DNA of 64,000 nt from Cohnella caldifontis (GCF_029360585.1 NZ_JAQZSJ010000014.1:1-64000), one strand, 5' to 3'. Shown: positions 16,462-25,668, counted from the first letter of the stretch. Program-made: numbers and translations. Notes: a model not told the origin generated them from the letters alone.

Positions 16462-17253
16462 CTATAGGCTTTGCAGATAACCCATGGGCGTGACGCCGTT
16501 CATCTTCTTGAATTCCCTTATAAAATGGGCCTGGTCATAAAATCCGACCTGCTCCAGGATCTCGAATGGTTCAACTCCTTCAGCAAGCAGCTTTTTGGAG
16601 GTTGCGACTTTTAACTGCAGTTGGAACGCCCTTGGCGTGGTATGGAATCTCCGTTTAAACTGGCGGATGATGGTAAACCGGCTGAGACCGAAGGTATCCT
16701 CCAGCGTCTCCAGCGTCCAATTCTCTTGAAACCGATTAACCAGCCAATTCCGTATTTCCATGATCCGTTCCGCTTGATGGCCTTCATCGTTTGGATGGGT
16801 GTCCCCCGTTATGGGCTCCCCAAGCTCCAACAACAGTTCAATCAATCGACTTTCCAGAATATCTTTATCCTCTTCCGTTTCCAGCAGCCGAATGAAGTCC
16901 GTTACTTGCCGAAGGGGATCGCCGTATAGCTTCATGACTTGATCGAATCTCACGCTGCCCTCGTAATATCGGGGTTCAATATAGAGCATCACAAACTGCC
17001 ACTGCCGAATGTCTGTCGGGGAGCAGCAATGACTCGTAAGCGGCGGGATGACAATCCCGTCGCCTTTCCTAAAAGGAATGGTTTCTCTCTCGAAATCCAC
17101 ATGCGTGGAGCCTTCCTCAATATAGCCGATGGACAATTCGTTGTGCACGTGCGGCTTGTAGCTTTGATAGGTTTGCCGGCACCGTTTGATTTCCACACCA
17201 TCCAAGATACTTTTATGGTAAGTCAGCATGGAAGAGCTGACGTTCGGATTCAT
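16462..17253 (-). CDS. AraC family transcriptional regulator (cupin sensor)
   Basis: The 263-residue protein has an N-terminal cupin (HNELSIGYIEEGSTHVDFER, then GDGIVIPPLTSHCC) and a C-terminal AraC double helix-turn-helix (TLETLEDTFGLSRFTIIRQF and FEILEQVGFYDQAHFIREFK). An open frame extends to 17331, but AAGGGGG lies before the ATG at 17253. This type commonly controls an adjacent EamA exporter, and the EamA gene follows directly. Confidence 0.9.
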   Translation of the reverse strand: MNPNVSSSMLTYHKSILDGVEIKRCRQTYQSYKPHVHNELSIGYIEEGSTHVDFERETIPFRKGDGIVIPPLTSHCCSPTDIRQWQFVMLYIEPRYYEGSVRFDQVMKLYGDPLRQVTDFIRLLETEEDKDILESRLIELLLELGEPITGDTHPNDEGHQAERIMEIRNWLVNRFQENWTLETLEDTFGLSRFTIIRQFKRRFHTTPRAFQLQLKVATSKKLLAEGVEPFEILEQVGFYDQAHFIREFKKMNGVTPMGYLQSL

Positions 17254-17421
17254 GAACGCATCCCCCTTCAAGGGACATTGTGTTTCGTTATCTGCTCGCT
17301 TCATGATAAATAGCATAGCAAAAATTAGCATATATGACTTCGATTATCAAATTCACTATGATAAACTGAATCTATTACTATCATTATTGTAGTAATTACC
17401 AATCTAACTAAGGAGGTTCGT

Positions 17422-17912
17422 ATGAGAAAAATAGTCACTTTTCTTTGGTTAACGACCAGGCAAAGGAAGCGGTAGATCTTTATGTTTCGCTGTTTGAAAA
17501 TGCAAAAATAATAAACACATCGTATCTCACAGAGTCAGTGGCCAAAGCAGCCGGAAAGAAACCCGGAGATGTATCAACAATAGACTTTGAACTGAATGGC
17601 CAAAACTTTACCGCGCTAAATGGCGGCCCGATGTATACTTTTAGTGAGGCTATCTCAATAGCGGTAAACTGCAAAACTCAGGAAGAAATTGATCTTCTTT
17701 GGGAAGCGCTATCCGAAGGCGGCGAAGTCTTGTCATGCGGCTGGCTCAAGGACAAATATGGATTGACATGGCAGATTATGCCGGAAAGCCTAGACATTAT
17801 GATGCGGGATCCAGACCCTGTTAAAGCCGATCGGGTTAGCGCTGCTATGCTTAGTATGGAGGGTAAACTGAATATAAGCGAACTCGAAAAAGCTTACAAA
17901 GGCGAATCATAA
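17422..17912 (+). pseudogene. PhnB-like VOC protein, frameshifted near the N-terminus
   Basis: AAGGAGG (17410-17416) precedes an ATG at 17422 that reads MRKIVTFLW, the normal beginning of PhnB/3-demethylubiquinone-methyltransferase-like proteins. The frame then reaches a stop at 17473. The homologous continuation (NDQAKEAVDLYVSLFENAKI to the end at 17912) is in another frame. Restoring one base near 17448-17450 (a Trp-Phe-Asn junction) would join them into about 163 residues. Internal motifs DFELNGQNFTALNGGP and CGWLKDKYGLTWQIMP are intact. It is either a recent pseudogene or a sequence error; initiation from TTG at 17445 is possible but lacks a good ribosome site. Confidence 0.75.
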
Positions 17913-18002
17913 TTTAACTAGATCATAAATACGGGTGAAAATGAATTGGAGAAAGAGGGCGGCGGGAACACGACCGACAATGACGAACCATAGTGCCATC
18001 GT

Positions 18003-18032
18003 AAGCCGCCATAGGATGTGGGCGGCTTTTAT
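18003..18032 (+). terminator. Terminator after the PhnB-like gene
   Basis: AAGCCGCC-N9-GGGCGGCTTTTAT. The rest of 17913-18158 shows no gene or other clear element. Confidence 0.75.
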
Positions 18033-18158
18033 ATGTTCTCACCGGCTTTTAGCCTAGGGGGAGCATCTCACACACGGATGGCCTTTCGGATTATTTTTCT
18101 ATGCTGGCAAGGTAGTGCAAAATCCAATTGAGGTTTCCCCGATTTTCTCCGCTTGCGG

Positions 18159-18800
18159 CTACGAAATTGTTAGTAAAATTTCCGCTACCTGACTCTCAAA
18201 ATTGGAGTCGTCAATCGTATCCAGATGTTCCGGCCTAATCATTTGATATTGTTTCATCCTATAATATTCGATTATTGCTTGTTTCAACGTGAGATCATAC
18301 CATTGAATACTGAAAGTCGGTTCCATGAAGCGCCGCAGTGTGGCGTCGTCTTGAATCAAGGGCAGCACAGGATTCATTCTGTTGAAAACCTTCCGGTCCA
18401 TCCCGGTTTCAAAAAAAGCCTGTAAATTCTTATTTCGATTTTGTTGGGCCATGACGAGCTTATCATAAAGCGTCGGATAGAATTCCTTGAGATCTTGCAG
18501 GAACAGGTCGGATAAATAAACAACGCACAGCAGCGACTGCAGAAATGTTTTTTGGAAGCGATCTACATAAGAGAGGGAATCGTCATTTACAACGAGATCA
18601 GCCTGCTGCAAGTACTGAATTTCATATTCGACAACCTGTTCGATGATATCATCTTTGGATGAAAAATGTTTATATAGCGTCACTTTACTAATATCCATAT
18701 ATTTTGCGATATCGTCTATTCTCAATTGGCTGAACTTCGTTTTTCGAACGATCGGCTTAATTTTGTTCAAGTAGTGATTGGCGCTCATCGGTTTCCTCAC
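18159..18800 (-). CDS. TetR family transcriptional regulator
   Basis: The 213-residue protein has the N-terminal helix-turn-helix RIDDIAKYMDISKVTLYKHF (about residues 27-46) followed by a helical ligand domain. The start is GTG at 18800, with AAGGAGG 8 bases upstream; an internal ATG at 18788 is less well served. It is divergent from the NAD-epimerase-like gene at 18972. The 171-base gap is AT-rich and contains TTAACT-N10-AGTTAA plus a -10-like TATAAT facing right, so the regulator probably represses that gene. Confidence 0.88.
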   Translation of the reverse strand: MRKPMSANHYLNKIKPIVRKTKFSQLRIDDIAKYMDISKVTLYKHFSSKDDIIEQVVEYEIQYLQQADLVVNDDSLSYVDRFQKTFLQSLLCVVYLSDLFLQDLKEFYPTLYDKLVMAQQNRNKNLQAFFETGMDRKVFNRMNPVLPLIQDDATLRRFMEPTFSIQWYDLTLKQAIIEYYRMKQYQMIRPEHLDTIDDSNFESQVAEILLTIS

Positions 18801-18971
18801 GACTTAAGCCTCCTTTGCTGCTTACTCCACAATAGTATAGCAAGACCGATGTTTTCACAATTTTCATTAACGAATTTTATTAACTTTACTATTTCAGTTA
18901 AATTAGTTTACTTTGTTGATTGCCTGCTGTATAATCTCTCCTGTACCTAATCATGCCACTGAGGTGAAAGG

Positions 18972-19865
18972 ATGGATACGATGCGTGTATTTGTAACTGG
19001 TGCAACGGGTTTCATCGGTTCTGCCGTCGTACGCGAACTTCTCGATGCTGGGCATCGGGTAGTTGGACTCGCACGCTCTGATAAGTCCGCCGCTGCGTTA
19101 GCGGAAGCCGGCGCCGACGTACACCACGGCGACCTCGATGACCTTGACAGCCTGCGAGAAGGCGCGGGGTTGGCGGACGGCGTCATTCACTTGGCCTTCA
19201 AACATGACTTCTCCAATTTTGAGGCAGCCGCAGCCGCCGACAGCCTGGCAATCGAGGCAATGGGAGCGGCGCTCAAGGGCACCGGGAAACCGTTCGTGGC
19301 CACCTCGGGCACGTTAATGCTCATGCCGGGAATCCTCGGGACGGAAGAGCAGGCGTCGACGCAGTCTACGCCTCGACGCTCCGAGGAGGCGGCGCTTGTA
19401 CTGGCTGGCCACGGTGTGCGGTCATCGATCGTCCGTCTCGCACCGTCCGTCCATGGTGAGGGCGAGCAGGGCTTCGTACCGACCCTCATCGGGATCGCGC
19501 GCCAAAAAGGGTTTTCGGCATATGTGGGGGATGGACGCAACCGGTGGCCGGCAGTACATCGGTTGGATGCGGCACGTCTCTTCAGACTGGTGCTCGAGAA
19601 GGGCGACACGGGAGCCATCTATCACGGGGTCGCCGACGAAGGAGTGCCCTTCCGGGATATTGCCGGCGTCATCGGCCGTCAACTAAACCTGCCGGTGCGC
19701 AGCATAACCCGTGAAGAGGCAGACGCTCACTTCGGGTGGCTCTCCTTCGCCGCTTCCACCGATAATCCTACCTCGAGCGCACTGACTAAGGAACGTTTAG
19801 GATGGCAGCCGGTGTACCCTTCTCTGATCGCGGACCTTGAACAGGGCCACTACTTCAACAACTGA
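18972..19865 (+). CDS. NAD-dependent epimerase/dehydratase family protein (paralogue of 3442-4344)
   Basis: The 297-residue atypical extended SDR starts MDTMRVFVTGATGFIGSAVV, with the TGATGFIG nucleotide motif. It shares long blocks with 3442-4344, including [45 protein letters not shown] and the SALTKERLGWQPV end. GAGGTGAAAGG precedes the ATG. A TATAAT box with a TTTACT element 17 bases upstream lies in the gap with the divergent TetR gene. It is followed by a terminator, then by the outermost rlmH-type attachment copy. Substrate unknown. Confidence 0.87.
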   Translation: MDTMRVFVTGATGFIGSAVVRELLDAGHRVVGLARSDKSAAALAEAGADVHHGDLDDLDSLREGAGLADGVIHLAFKHDFSNFEAAAAADSLAIEAMGAALKGTGKPFVATSGTLMLMPGILGTEEQASTQSTPRRSEEAALVLAGHGVRSSIVRLAPSVHGEGEQGFVPTLIGIARQKGFSAYVGDGRNRWPAVHRLDAARLFRLVLEKGDTGAIYHGVADEGVPFRDIAGVIGRQLNLPVRSITREEADAHFGWLSFAASTDNPTSSALTKERLGWQPVYPSLIADLEQGHYFNN

Positions 19866-19894
19866 AATACCTTGTTATCTCTAGTGGCAATTTT

Positions 19895-19920
19895 GGGCCG
19901 TCCTATGTGGGACGGCCCTT
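19895..19920 (+). terminator. Terminator after the epimerase-like gene
   Basis: GGGCCGTCC-TATGT-GGGACGGCCC followed by TT. A strong stem with a short T-tract. Confidence 0.65.
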
Positions 19921-19964
19921 CGCATTCGAACGAATTAATTCCTAATCCGGCCTTCTGTCTTCTT

Positions 19965-20020
19965 AAAACTTGCCGTTACTTGTGATACGGTTCACCGTGC
20001 TGTCTGTAACGGCAAGTTTT
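19965..20020. repeat. rlmH-type attachment site copy A1
   Basis: On the minus strand the core (19975-19996) reads GGTGAACCGTATCACAAGTA, coding G-E-P-Y-H-K-stop exactly like the end of RlmH, but with no rlmH upstream. It is flanked by a perfect 15-bp inverted repeat: AAAACTTGCCGTTAC (19965-19979) and GTAACGGCAAGTTTT (20006-20020). The GAACCGTATCACAAGTAA core differs from SCC attachment sites in only a few bases. This is the leftmost copy found. Confidence 0.85.
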
Positions 20021-20028
20021 GAACACAT

Positions 20029-20068
20029 AAAAAAAGTAGGAGACCTCTTTCTAGGAGACCTCCTGCTT
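20029..20068 (-). terminator. Terminator of the SLH protein gene
   Basis: On the minus strand, an imperfect stem (AAGCAGGAGGTCTC paired with GAGGTCTCCTACTT) is followed by a run of seven T. Confidence 0.7.
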
Positions 20069-20114
20069 AATCATTCACCTTGAATGTGACCACTCCCGGT
20101 ACATGCATTTTGCG

Positions 20115-23100
20115 TCAATCGATGAACTTTACATACGTCAGCATCCGTTTCAATATCACGGCGCTTTGGGCGCGCGTGGAGAACGCCCTAGGGGCGAAAT
20201 CCGCCGGAGACACGCCTGCAAGGATGTGCGCGGCTACGAGCCGGCTCGCCGAATCCCAGGCCCAGCCGGCCGTCGCGGAGCTGTCGGAAAAGCGCTCCAG
20301 CGCGGAAGCGTCCGCTTGCGGCAACGTCCCTCCGGCGAACCCGATCGCCCGGGCGATCATGGCCGCAATCTGCTCGCGCGTGACGGGCGCGTTCGGACGG
20401 AACGTACCGTCTTCATACCCGAAGATCAATTCCGCTTCGCGCGCCGCCCCCACCGACCCGGCATACCAATCGTCCGATCGGACATCCGAATATAGCGGTT
20501 CGCCGCGTTTGTCGGAAAGTCCGAGCGCGCGAACGAGCATCGCAGCGAATTCGGCGCGAGTGACCCGGCCGTCCGGATCGAAGACCTTCTCAGAGACTCC
20601 GCGGACGACGAGCTTGTTCGCGAGGGTCTCGATGTCGTCTCTCGCCCAGTGCCCCTTCAAATCCGCGAATGCGCTGCCGGTTTGAACCGCCGTGTACAGA
20701 CTATTGTGCGGGGCGTAGAAGACGGCCCAGGCGGCTCCGTTCTCCGTCTTGAAGACTGCGGGAACGAAGTGCAGCCCGTTTTCGGAATCCACCCAAACGA
20801 CGGTAGAGACGCCGGGACTAGCCGCTTCATCCAAGACGATGGTCCGCTCCGTGTAAAGAGTCCCGAAGTACGTCCACTCCTTACCGTCGACATATAGGGA
20901 GAAGTCCATCGGCACAGTCAGCATCCGATAGCCTTGATCCGTCAAATCGCCGTTCAGTTCGCCGATGAAGGCAGGCGACGCTTCCGAGATGGCGACGGTG
21001 GCCGTCGTACCGCTCGGAGCCGACTTCCACAAGCTCAGCGGAAGCGCGTAGCCAGCCCGGCTGACCCGTATCCGAACGACCGCGTCGGTCCGCGATTTGA
21101 ATAATCCCTGCATCGCCGCAAGGGGCAGATCGACTTTGACGATCGGATCCGCCTCCGTATTCGGAATATCGATGACCGCTTCTTCGCTGTCCGAGTCGAA
21201 AATGGAACTTAGGATACCGGCGTCCAAGCGGAGCCGGATGACGGAACGGCCGTCGCTTTCCTTCTCTCTTACGATAGGAAACACGACGTCTTTGCCGTTG
21301 ATGCGCACGGTCATCTTCGAAGACGGATCGGGCGCCGGGCTTGACGATTCATTACGGACAGGGTCGCGATCCGGCTCGGCGGCTTCCAGCCGGATACTGC
21401 CTGCGTCGACGCTGCCCCCCGCGATGACGTTAACGGTCGTGCTGAACGTTTTGTACCCTGGCGCCGAAGCCGTGAGGGTCCGAACGCCCGCCGCAATGTC
21501 CGTCAGGGTGAACGTCCCTTGGCTGTCGGTCGCGGCGGCGACGCCGTACACCGTCACCGTTACGCCCGGGAGACGGGAATTCCCGACGCCGTATACGGTT
21601 CCCGTGACCGTTCCGGCAGTGGGCGGAACCGCGGATCGGATGTGGGACGCCTCAAGCAGCACCGTGCTCCATGCTCGGATGAGGCCGTTCGCATCCGTTT
21701 CATATACGGAAAGATATTGACCTGCGTTCACATTCGGAATATCCGTGCCTAACGTATAGGGAACCGCATTGTCCGGAAGCTCGGCGGCCATCTGCGGCCG
21801 TAGGACTTCCGTTTCGGTCAGCGTATAGGCAAAGGAATGATCCGGACCGCCGGGTTCCGCCGTCGCTTTCGTGGACCCGAGCACACTGCCCGGGCTAACG
21901 CTCAAAACCGCCAAATCGGGCGCCGGTCCGTCCACGGTCAGCATCAGCGTCGTCATGGCGGTCGCCGAACCGGCATCCGCCGCCGTAATCTCCACGCTGA
22001 ACGTGCCGGACTCGCCAGGCGTGCCCTGAAGCACGCCGGAGCTGCTGAGGCTTAGGCCGGCGGGAAGCCCGGAAGCGCTCCAAGTCAAGCCGCGCTCCGC
22101 CCCGTCAAACGCCGTAAGACGCACGGAATAAGGAACATCCTTGTCCGCGCGCGGAAGCTCGGTCGACAAGATTTCCGGACGCAAGTAAGGGTAGCCGCTA
22201 TTTACGTTCGGATCGATCGTCCAAGTATCGGTGAAGTTCCAGTTCGAATAGGTCGACTGCTGTTTCATAAGATCGGAAGATCGGCCCGTAACTTCGGCCG
22301 TACGGTTGAAAGGATTGGAGGCGACGCCCGTTGATTGACCGGTCGTAACGTTGTCGAAGAAGGAAGCAAGAACGGCAGTGTCTGCGGCCATTTCGCCAAT
22401 GAAACCGCTGCTCATCGAGTATGAGCCGTCTGCAGATAACGTGACTTCCCCGGTCGCATAGCTGTTTTCGATCGTTCCGTATATGATCCATGCCGCGAAC
22501 GCCCCGGAACGGATATAGGAGCCGCTGGGGGGCGTTAGGTTGGTCACGCTCCCTGTTGCATAGGATTCGATGATCGTCCCCGCGCCTTGCGCTCCGATCA
22601 ACCCCCCGGCATACACGTTGTAGGCGGAGCCGCCGGTCACGGATGCCGTCGAATAGGAGCGGGAAATCGTGGAATCGACCGCTTGTCCGACCAGTCCGCC
22701 AGTGGTGCCGGTGGTCAAGCCGTTGCCTCCCTTTACGCTTCCCGAAGAACGCGAACGCTCGACGTGCCCCCCGTCTAACACGCCGATCAATCCGCCCGTA
22801 TCGGCGCCGCCTATCAAATCGACTTCCACGCCCAGATTTTCGACTGAACCGGAGACGGCCCCGAAAAAACCGACGTGGTCGGATTCGTTCCTGATCTTGA
22901 CCCCGGTGACGGTGTAACCTTGTCCGTCGAATATGCCACTGAAGTTCGCATGGCCGTTGCCTCCGAGAGGGATCCATTCGTAATCGGACGGCAAGGCGAT
23001 ATCGTTCATCAGCCGGATCTTGCGGGCAACGTAGTCGTCTTGATGCGTATCCATATAAACCAATTGCTCCACGGTCGAAACTTCGACCCAATCGTTCACG

Positions 23101-23210
23101 ACGGGAGGGGCCGGATCCGGAGCGGCCATGGCGGCGGGCAGCGCGAAGCCCGACGGTACAAGCAGGACTGCAATCAGTATCCGGGATAGAAAGGAAGAAA
23201 ATCGTCTCAT
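20115..23210 (-). CDS. SLH-anchored surface protein with GLUG repeats
   Basis: The 1031-residue exported protein has a signal peptide (residues 1-30, ending PAAMAA). Next come several GLUG-type repeats (about 95-345; pattern GGLIGVLDGG, GGLVGQAVDS, GGLIGAQGAG). A He_PIG Ig-like domain follows (about 355-445, ASGLPAGLSLSSSGVLQGTP), then a carboxypeptidase-regulatory-like fold (about 545-625, GVTVTVYGVAAATDSQGTFT). Three SLH domains close the protein (about 855-1030; FADLKGHWARDDIETLANK, YEDGTFRPNAPVTREQ), binding it to the cell-wall secondary polymer. It is probably an adhesin or surface-layer component. It is divergent from a STAND NTPase gene, and both lie within the segment between attachment copies A1 and A2. 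Confidence 0.92.
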   Translation of the reverse strand: MRRFSSFLSRILIAVLLVPSGFALPAAMAAPDPAPPVVNDWVEVSTVEQLVYMDTHQDDYVARKIRLMNDIALPSDYEWIPLGGNGHANFSGIFDGQGYTVTGVKIRNESDHVGFFGAVSGSVENLGVEVDLIGGADTGGLIGVLDGGHVERSRSSGSVKGGNGLTTGTTGGLVGQAVDSTISRSYSTASVTGGSAYNVYAGGLIGAQGAGTIIESYATGSVTNLTPPSGSYIRSGAFAAWIIYGTIENSYATGEVTLSADGSYSMSSGFIGEMAADTAVLASFFDNVTTGQSTGVASNPFNRTAEVTGRSSDLMKQQSTYSNWNFTDTWTIDPNVNSGYPYLRPEILSTELPRADKDVPYSVRLTAFDGAERGLTWSASGLPAGLSLSSSGVLQGTPGESGTFSVEITAADAGSATAMTTLMLTVDGPAPDLAVLSVSPGSVLGSTKATAEPGGPDHSFAYTLTETEVLRPQMAAELPDNAVPYTLGTDIPNVNAGQYLSVYETDANGLIRAWSTVLLEASHIRSAVPPTAGTVTGTVYGVGNSRLPGVTVTVYGVAAATDSQGTFTLTDIAAGVRTLTASAPGYKTFSTTVNVIAGGSVDAGSIRLEAAEPDRDPVRNESSSPAPDPSSKMTVRINGKDVVFPIVREKESDGRSVIRLRLDAGILSSIFDSDSEEAVIDIPNTEADPIVKVDLPLAAMQGLFKSRTDAVVRIRVSRAGYALPLSLWKSAPSGTTATVAISEASPAFIGELNGDLTDQGYRMLTVPMDFSLYVDGKEWTYFGTLYTERTIVLDEAASPGVSTVVWVDSENGLHFVPAVFKTENGAAWAVFYAPHNSLYTAVQTGSAFADLKGHWARDDIETLANKLVVRGVSEKVFDPDGRVTRAEFAAMLVRALGLSDKRGEPLYSDVRSDDWYAGSVGAAREAELIFGYEDGTFRPNAPVTREQIAAMIARAIGFAGGTLPQADASALERFSDSSATAGWAWDSASRLVAAHILAGVSPADFAPRAFSTRAQSAVILKRMLTYVKFID

Positions 23211-23342
23211 GGCGGAAGTCCTCTCTGCATTTTGGTTCGATAGATAGGGTGCCTCGGGTACGGTAGATATTATAAAATAAGGTTAAACCGTCCTATGTTT
23301 CATTTTTGTTTCAACTTCTTCAGCAGAAAGTAGAGTGCTTCC

Positions 23343-25448
23343 ATGGACTCCACATTTGAAGCAGGCAGCAACGTTTTCCCTCGGCGCGTAATCGGCTTCG
23401 AGCGCGAGATGCAAGCTTTGGACGAATGGCTCGACGATCCGGACGCGGGAACGCTGCTTTATTCGATATCGGGCATCGGGGGCATCGGAAAAACGACGCT
23501 GCTTACCGAGATCGCCGATCGGTGCCGGCAATCCGGCGCGCTTACGCTGTGGTTGGACGGACAGGGGGAAATGGCGACGTCCGGCGCATTCCTGTCGAGT
23601 CTGGAAATGAGCTTGGAGAGCGAGTACGGCAGGATCAGAAAGCCGGAAACTCCTCTCCTGCCCTTCATCCTGTCGGAGGTGTCCGGGCAACGCTCGGTTC
23701 TCGTAATGGATAATTGCGAACGGCTGGACCGGATCGAAAGCTGGCTGCTGTCCCGTTTTCTGCCCCATCTTCCGGCTGCCGGCGTGCTGATCGCGATCGC
23801 CTCCCGAAGCGGGCTTCCCGTCAAATGGCGCACGAATCCTTATTGGAGCGGCCGCATTCTGTCGTTTCCGTTGAACCTTTTCACAAGAGAACAGGTGCAT
23901 GAGTACTTGCGCGGAAGCGGTCTGGCGCCCGAGGTGCAAAGGGATATCGCCCGGAAAACGGACGGGCACCCTTTGCTGCTCGCCTTGACGGTGGATTTGC
24001 TTCGTTCGCGGCAAGACGTAGAGGACGAACGCAGTCTGCTGCACATTCCCGCCATGTTAAGCGCCGAAATTTTGAGAGAAGCGGCGTCTCCGATTTTATA
24101 TGAAGCGCTGACGATCCTGTCGCTCCTCCCGGCGGCTGACCAATCGGTGCTGAACTTTTTTCTGGACACCCCAATCGACTCGTCAGGTTATCATGAACTC
24201 GGAAAATTATCGTTCGTTCGCGCGGTTTCGCAAGGTTTCGAATTGCATCACGTCGTGTCTCGCTTGCTGCGGGAAGATTTTGCCCGCCGGGACCCGGACA
24301 AGTTTCAGGCTCTCCGCCACCGCATTTTCCAACTGCTGGCCGAACGGTTTCATGCGGTCGACCGGCGGATGCAAATGCGGATTGCGGCTCACGTGCTGGA
24401 GATTTACCGGGAATTTCTGCCCGCCGCCCACGCGTATGCCGACTTCTCCTCCACTCTGAAGTCGGGTGAGCACAAGCCTTATCAGCCGGAGGATCTGCCG
24501 AGCCTTCATCGTTTTCTCTCGGTTTCGCTCGCCCAATCCGATTGGCAATCGGAGCTGGTACGGAGAGAGGACGATCATGATCTGCTGGAAGATATCGCCT
24601 GGAATTGTCCCGAAGGCATCTTCGTCGTCCGCGATGACGGCGGGACGCCGCTGGCATTCAACGCGGCATTGCCGCTGCACGCTTCGACCGTGCCATTGCT
24701 CGAGCGGTATGTGCCCGAATGGTTGGCCGTCTTGGGCGAAGAAGGGACACAGCTGCGCTCGGTGCCGCCAGAGGCGGCGGACACGTTTTTCATGCTGTTG
24801 GCCGCGGTGGACGTGAACCAAACTCTTTACCGGGCGGAAGAATTAGGCGCTTTGCTCCTGCAGCAGTGGCTGATCCATATGACGGGCGGACTGCGGGCGA
24901 TAATGGCTTCGGCGGACCCGCAATTGAACGCTTTGCTGCTCGTGATGGGATTCCGGGAATGCGGGCGGGTCGCATCGGCGGATGCCGGAAAACGCGCCAT
25001 CACGATTTGGGTATTGGATTTCCGGCAGATGAAGTTCGAAGAATGGGTGCAGAGCTTGATCCGAGAAACCGGACCGGGGGCGCGGGAAGGGAAGTTCGGG
25101 TTTGATCCGGGGCCTGCCGGGATTGCGATCGATGAAGAGCAGATGAAGCAAATTCTCCAACACCTGTACGACAACGCGAAATTGGCGCAAATTCCGGCGA
25201 TTCGGAAGCTCAATATCGGCGGGGCTTCGGTGCGGGAGAAGGTGCGGGAGATGCTGACGGCCGAGGAACCGCCGCATCCTCTGACGCCGCTGGAGCAGAG
25301 CATTCTGCGGGACACGTATCTCCGAAAGGAACGGAACAAAAACCAGCTCGCCGACGATTACCACATGAGCAGGACGACGTTCTACCGGCATTCGCGGCTC
25401 GCCGTGATCCATCTCGCTCATGCATGGGCGCACTCTTCGTTCCACTAA
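23343..25448 (+). CDS. STAND-class P-loop NTPase with C-terminal helix-turn-helix
   Basis: The 701-residue protein opens with a short lead and a STAND/NB-ARC ATPase: Walker A GIGGIGKTT at residues 44-52, a Walker B-like SVLVMDNCE near 118, and a sensor-type SRSGLPVKW. A helical arm follows (TREQVHEYLRGSGLAPEVQR and winged-helix-like segments), then a sensor region with no repeats I recognise. The last 60 residues look like a sigma-4-type helix-turn-helix (KNQLADDYHMSRTTFYRHSR). It is presumably a signal-gated cytoplasmic regulator. The divergent SLH adhesin gene 132 bases away is the obvious target. The ribosome binding site is weak. Confidence 0.85.
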   Translation: MDSTFEAGSNVFPRRVIGFEREMQALDEWLDDPDAGTLLYSISGIGGIGKTTLLTEIADRCRQSGALTLWLDGQGEMATSGAFLSSLEMSLESEYGRIRKPETPLLPFILSEVSGQRSVLVMDNCERLDRIESWLLSRFLPHLPAAGVLIAIASRSGLPVKWRTNPYWSGRILSFPLNLFTREQVHEYLRGSGLAPEVQRDIARKTDGHPLLLALTVDLLRSRQDVEDERSLLHIPAMLSAEILREAASPILYEALTILSLLPAADQSVLNFFLDTPIDSSGYHELGKLSFVRAVSQGFELHHVVSRLLREDFARRDPDKFQALRHRIFQLLAERFHAVDRRMQMRIAAHVLEIYREFLPAAHAYADFSSTLKSGEHKPYQPEDLPSLHRFLSVSLAQSDWQSELVRREDDHDLLEDIAWNCPEGIFVVRDDGGTPLAFNAALPLHASTVPLLERYVPEWLAVLGEEGTQLRSVPPEAADTFFMLLAAVDVNQTLYRAEELGALLLQQWLIHMTGGLRAIMASADPQLNALLLVMGFRECGRVASADAGKRAITIWVLDFRQMKFEEWVQSLIRETGPGAREGKFGFDPGPAGIAIDEEQMKQILQHLYDNAKLAQIPAIRKLNIGGASVREKVREMLTAEEPPHPLTPLEQSILRDTYLRKERNKNQLADDYHMSRTTFYRHSRLAVIHLAHAWAHSSFH

Positions 25449-25479
25449 TCTTGAGCGGACCGCTTTCGGGGATTCTGCC

Positions 25480-25645
25480 ACAACGATCCGTTTGCCAACA
25501 GTTTCATCAAGGACGGACCGCTTCGGCTATTGGATTGGAAGTTCGCGGGAATGGGCAGTGCGAGGATTATGTGGAATCTTTCTGGAATGCCATGTGGGCT
25601 GTAACGTTACGAGACTCTTCGTCACACCCGATCTGCCAACCGGCT
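25480..25645 (+). pseudogene. Choline/ethanolamine kinase-like phosphotransferase remnant
   Basis: In one frame the DNA reads FCHNDPFANSFIKDG then PLRLLDWKFAGMG. This is the conserved catalytic block of choline kinase/APH phosphotransferases (HNDxxxxN then IDWEYAGMG). The C-terminal-like continuation (CEDYVESFWNAMWAV) is in another frame, and no N-terminal lobe exists. It is a decayed fragment next to attachment copy A2. Confidence 0.65.
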
Positions 25646-25668
25646 GAGAAGCTGTTCCCGGTCTAAGC

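Noticed and set aside
17205..17230. TTTTATGGTAAG resembling the end of rlmH
   Set aside because: It encodes LTYHKS near the start of the AraC protein; there is no Gly-Glu-Pro context and no stop or flanking repeat.
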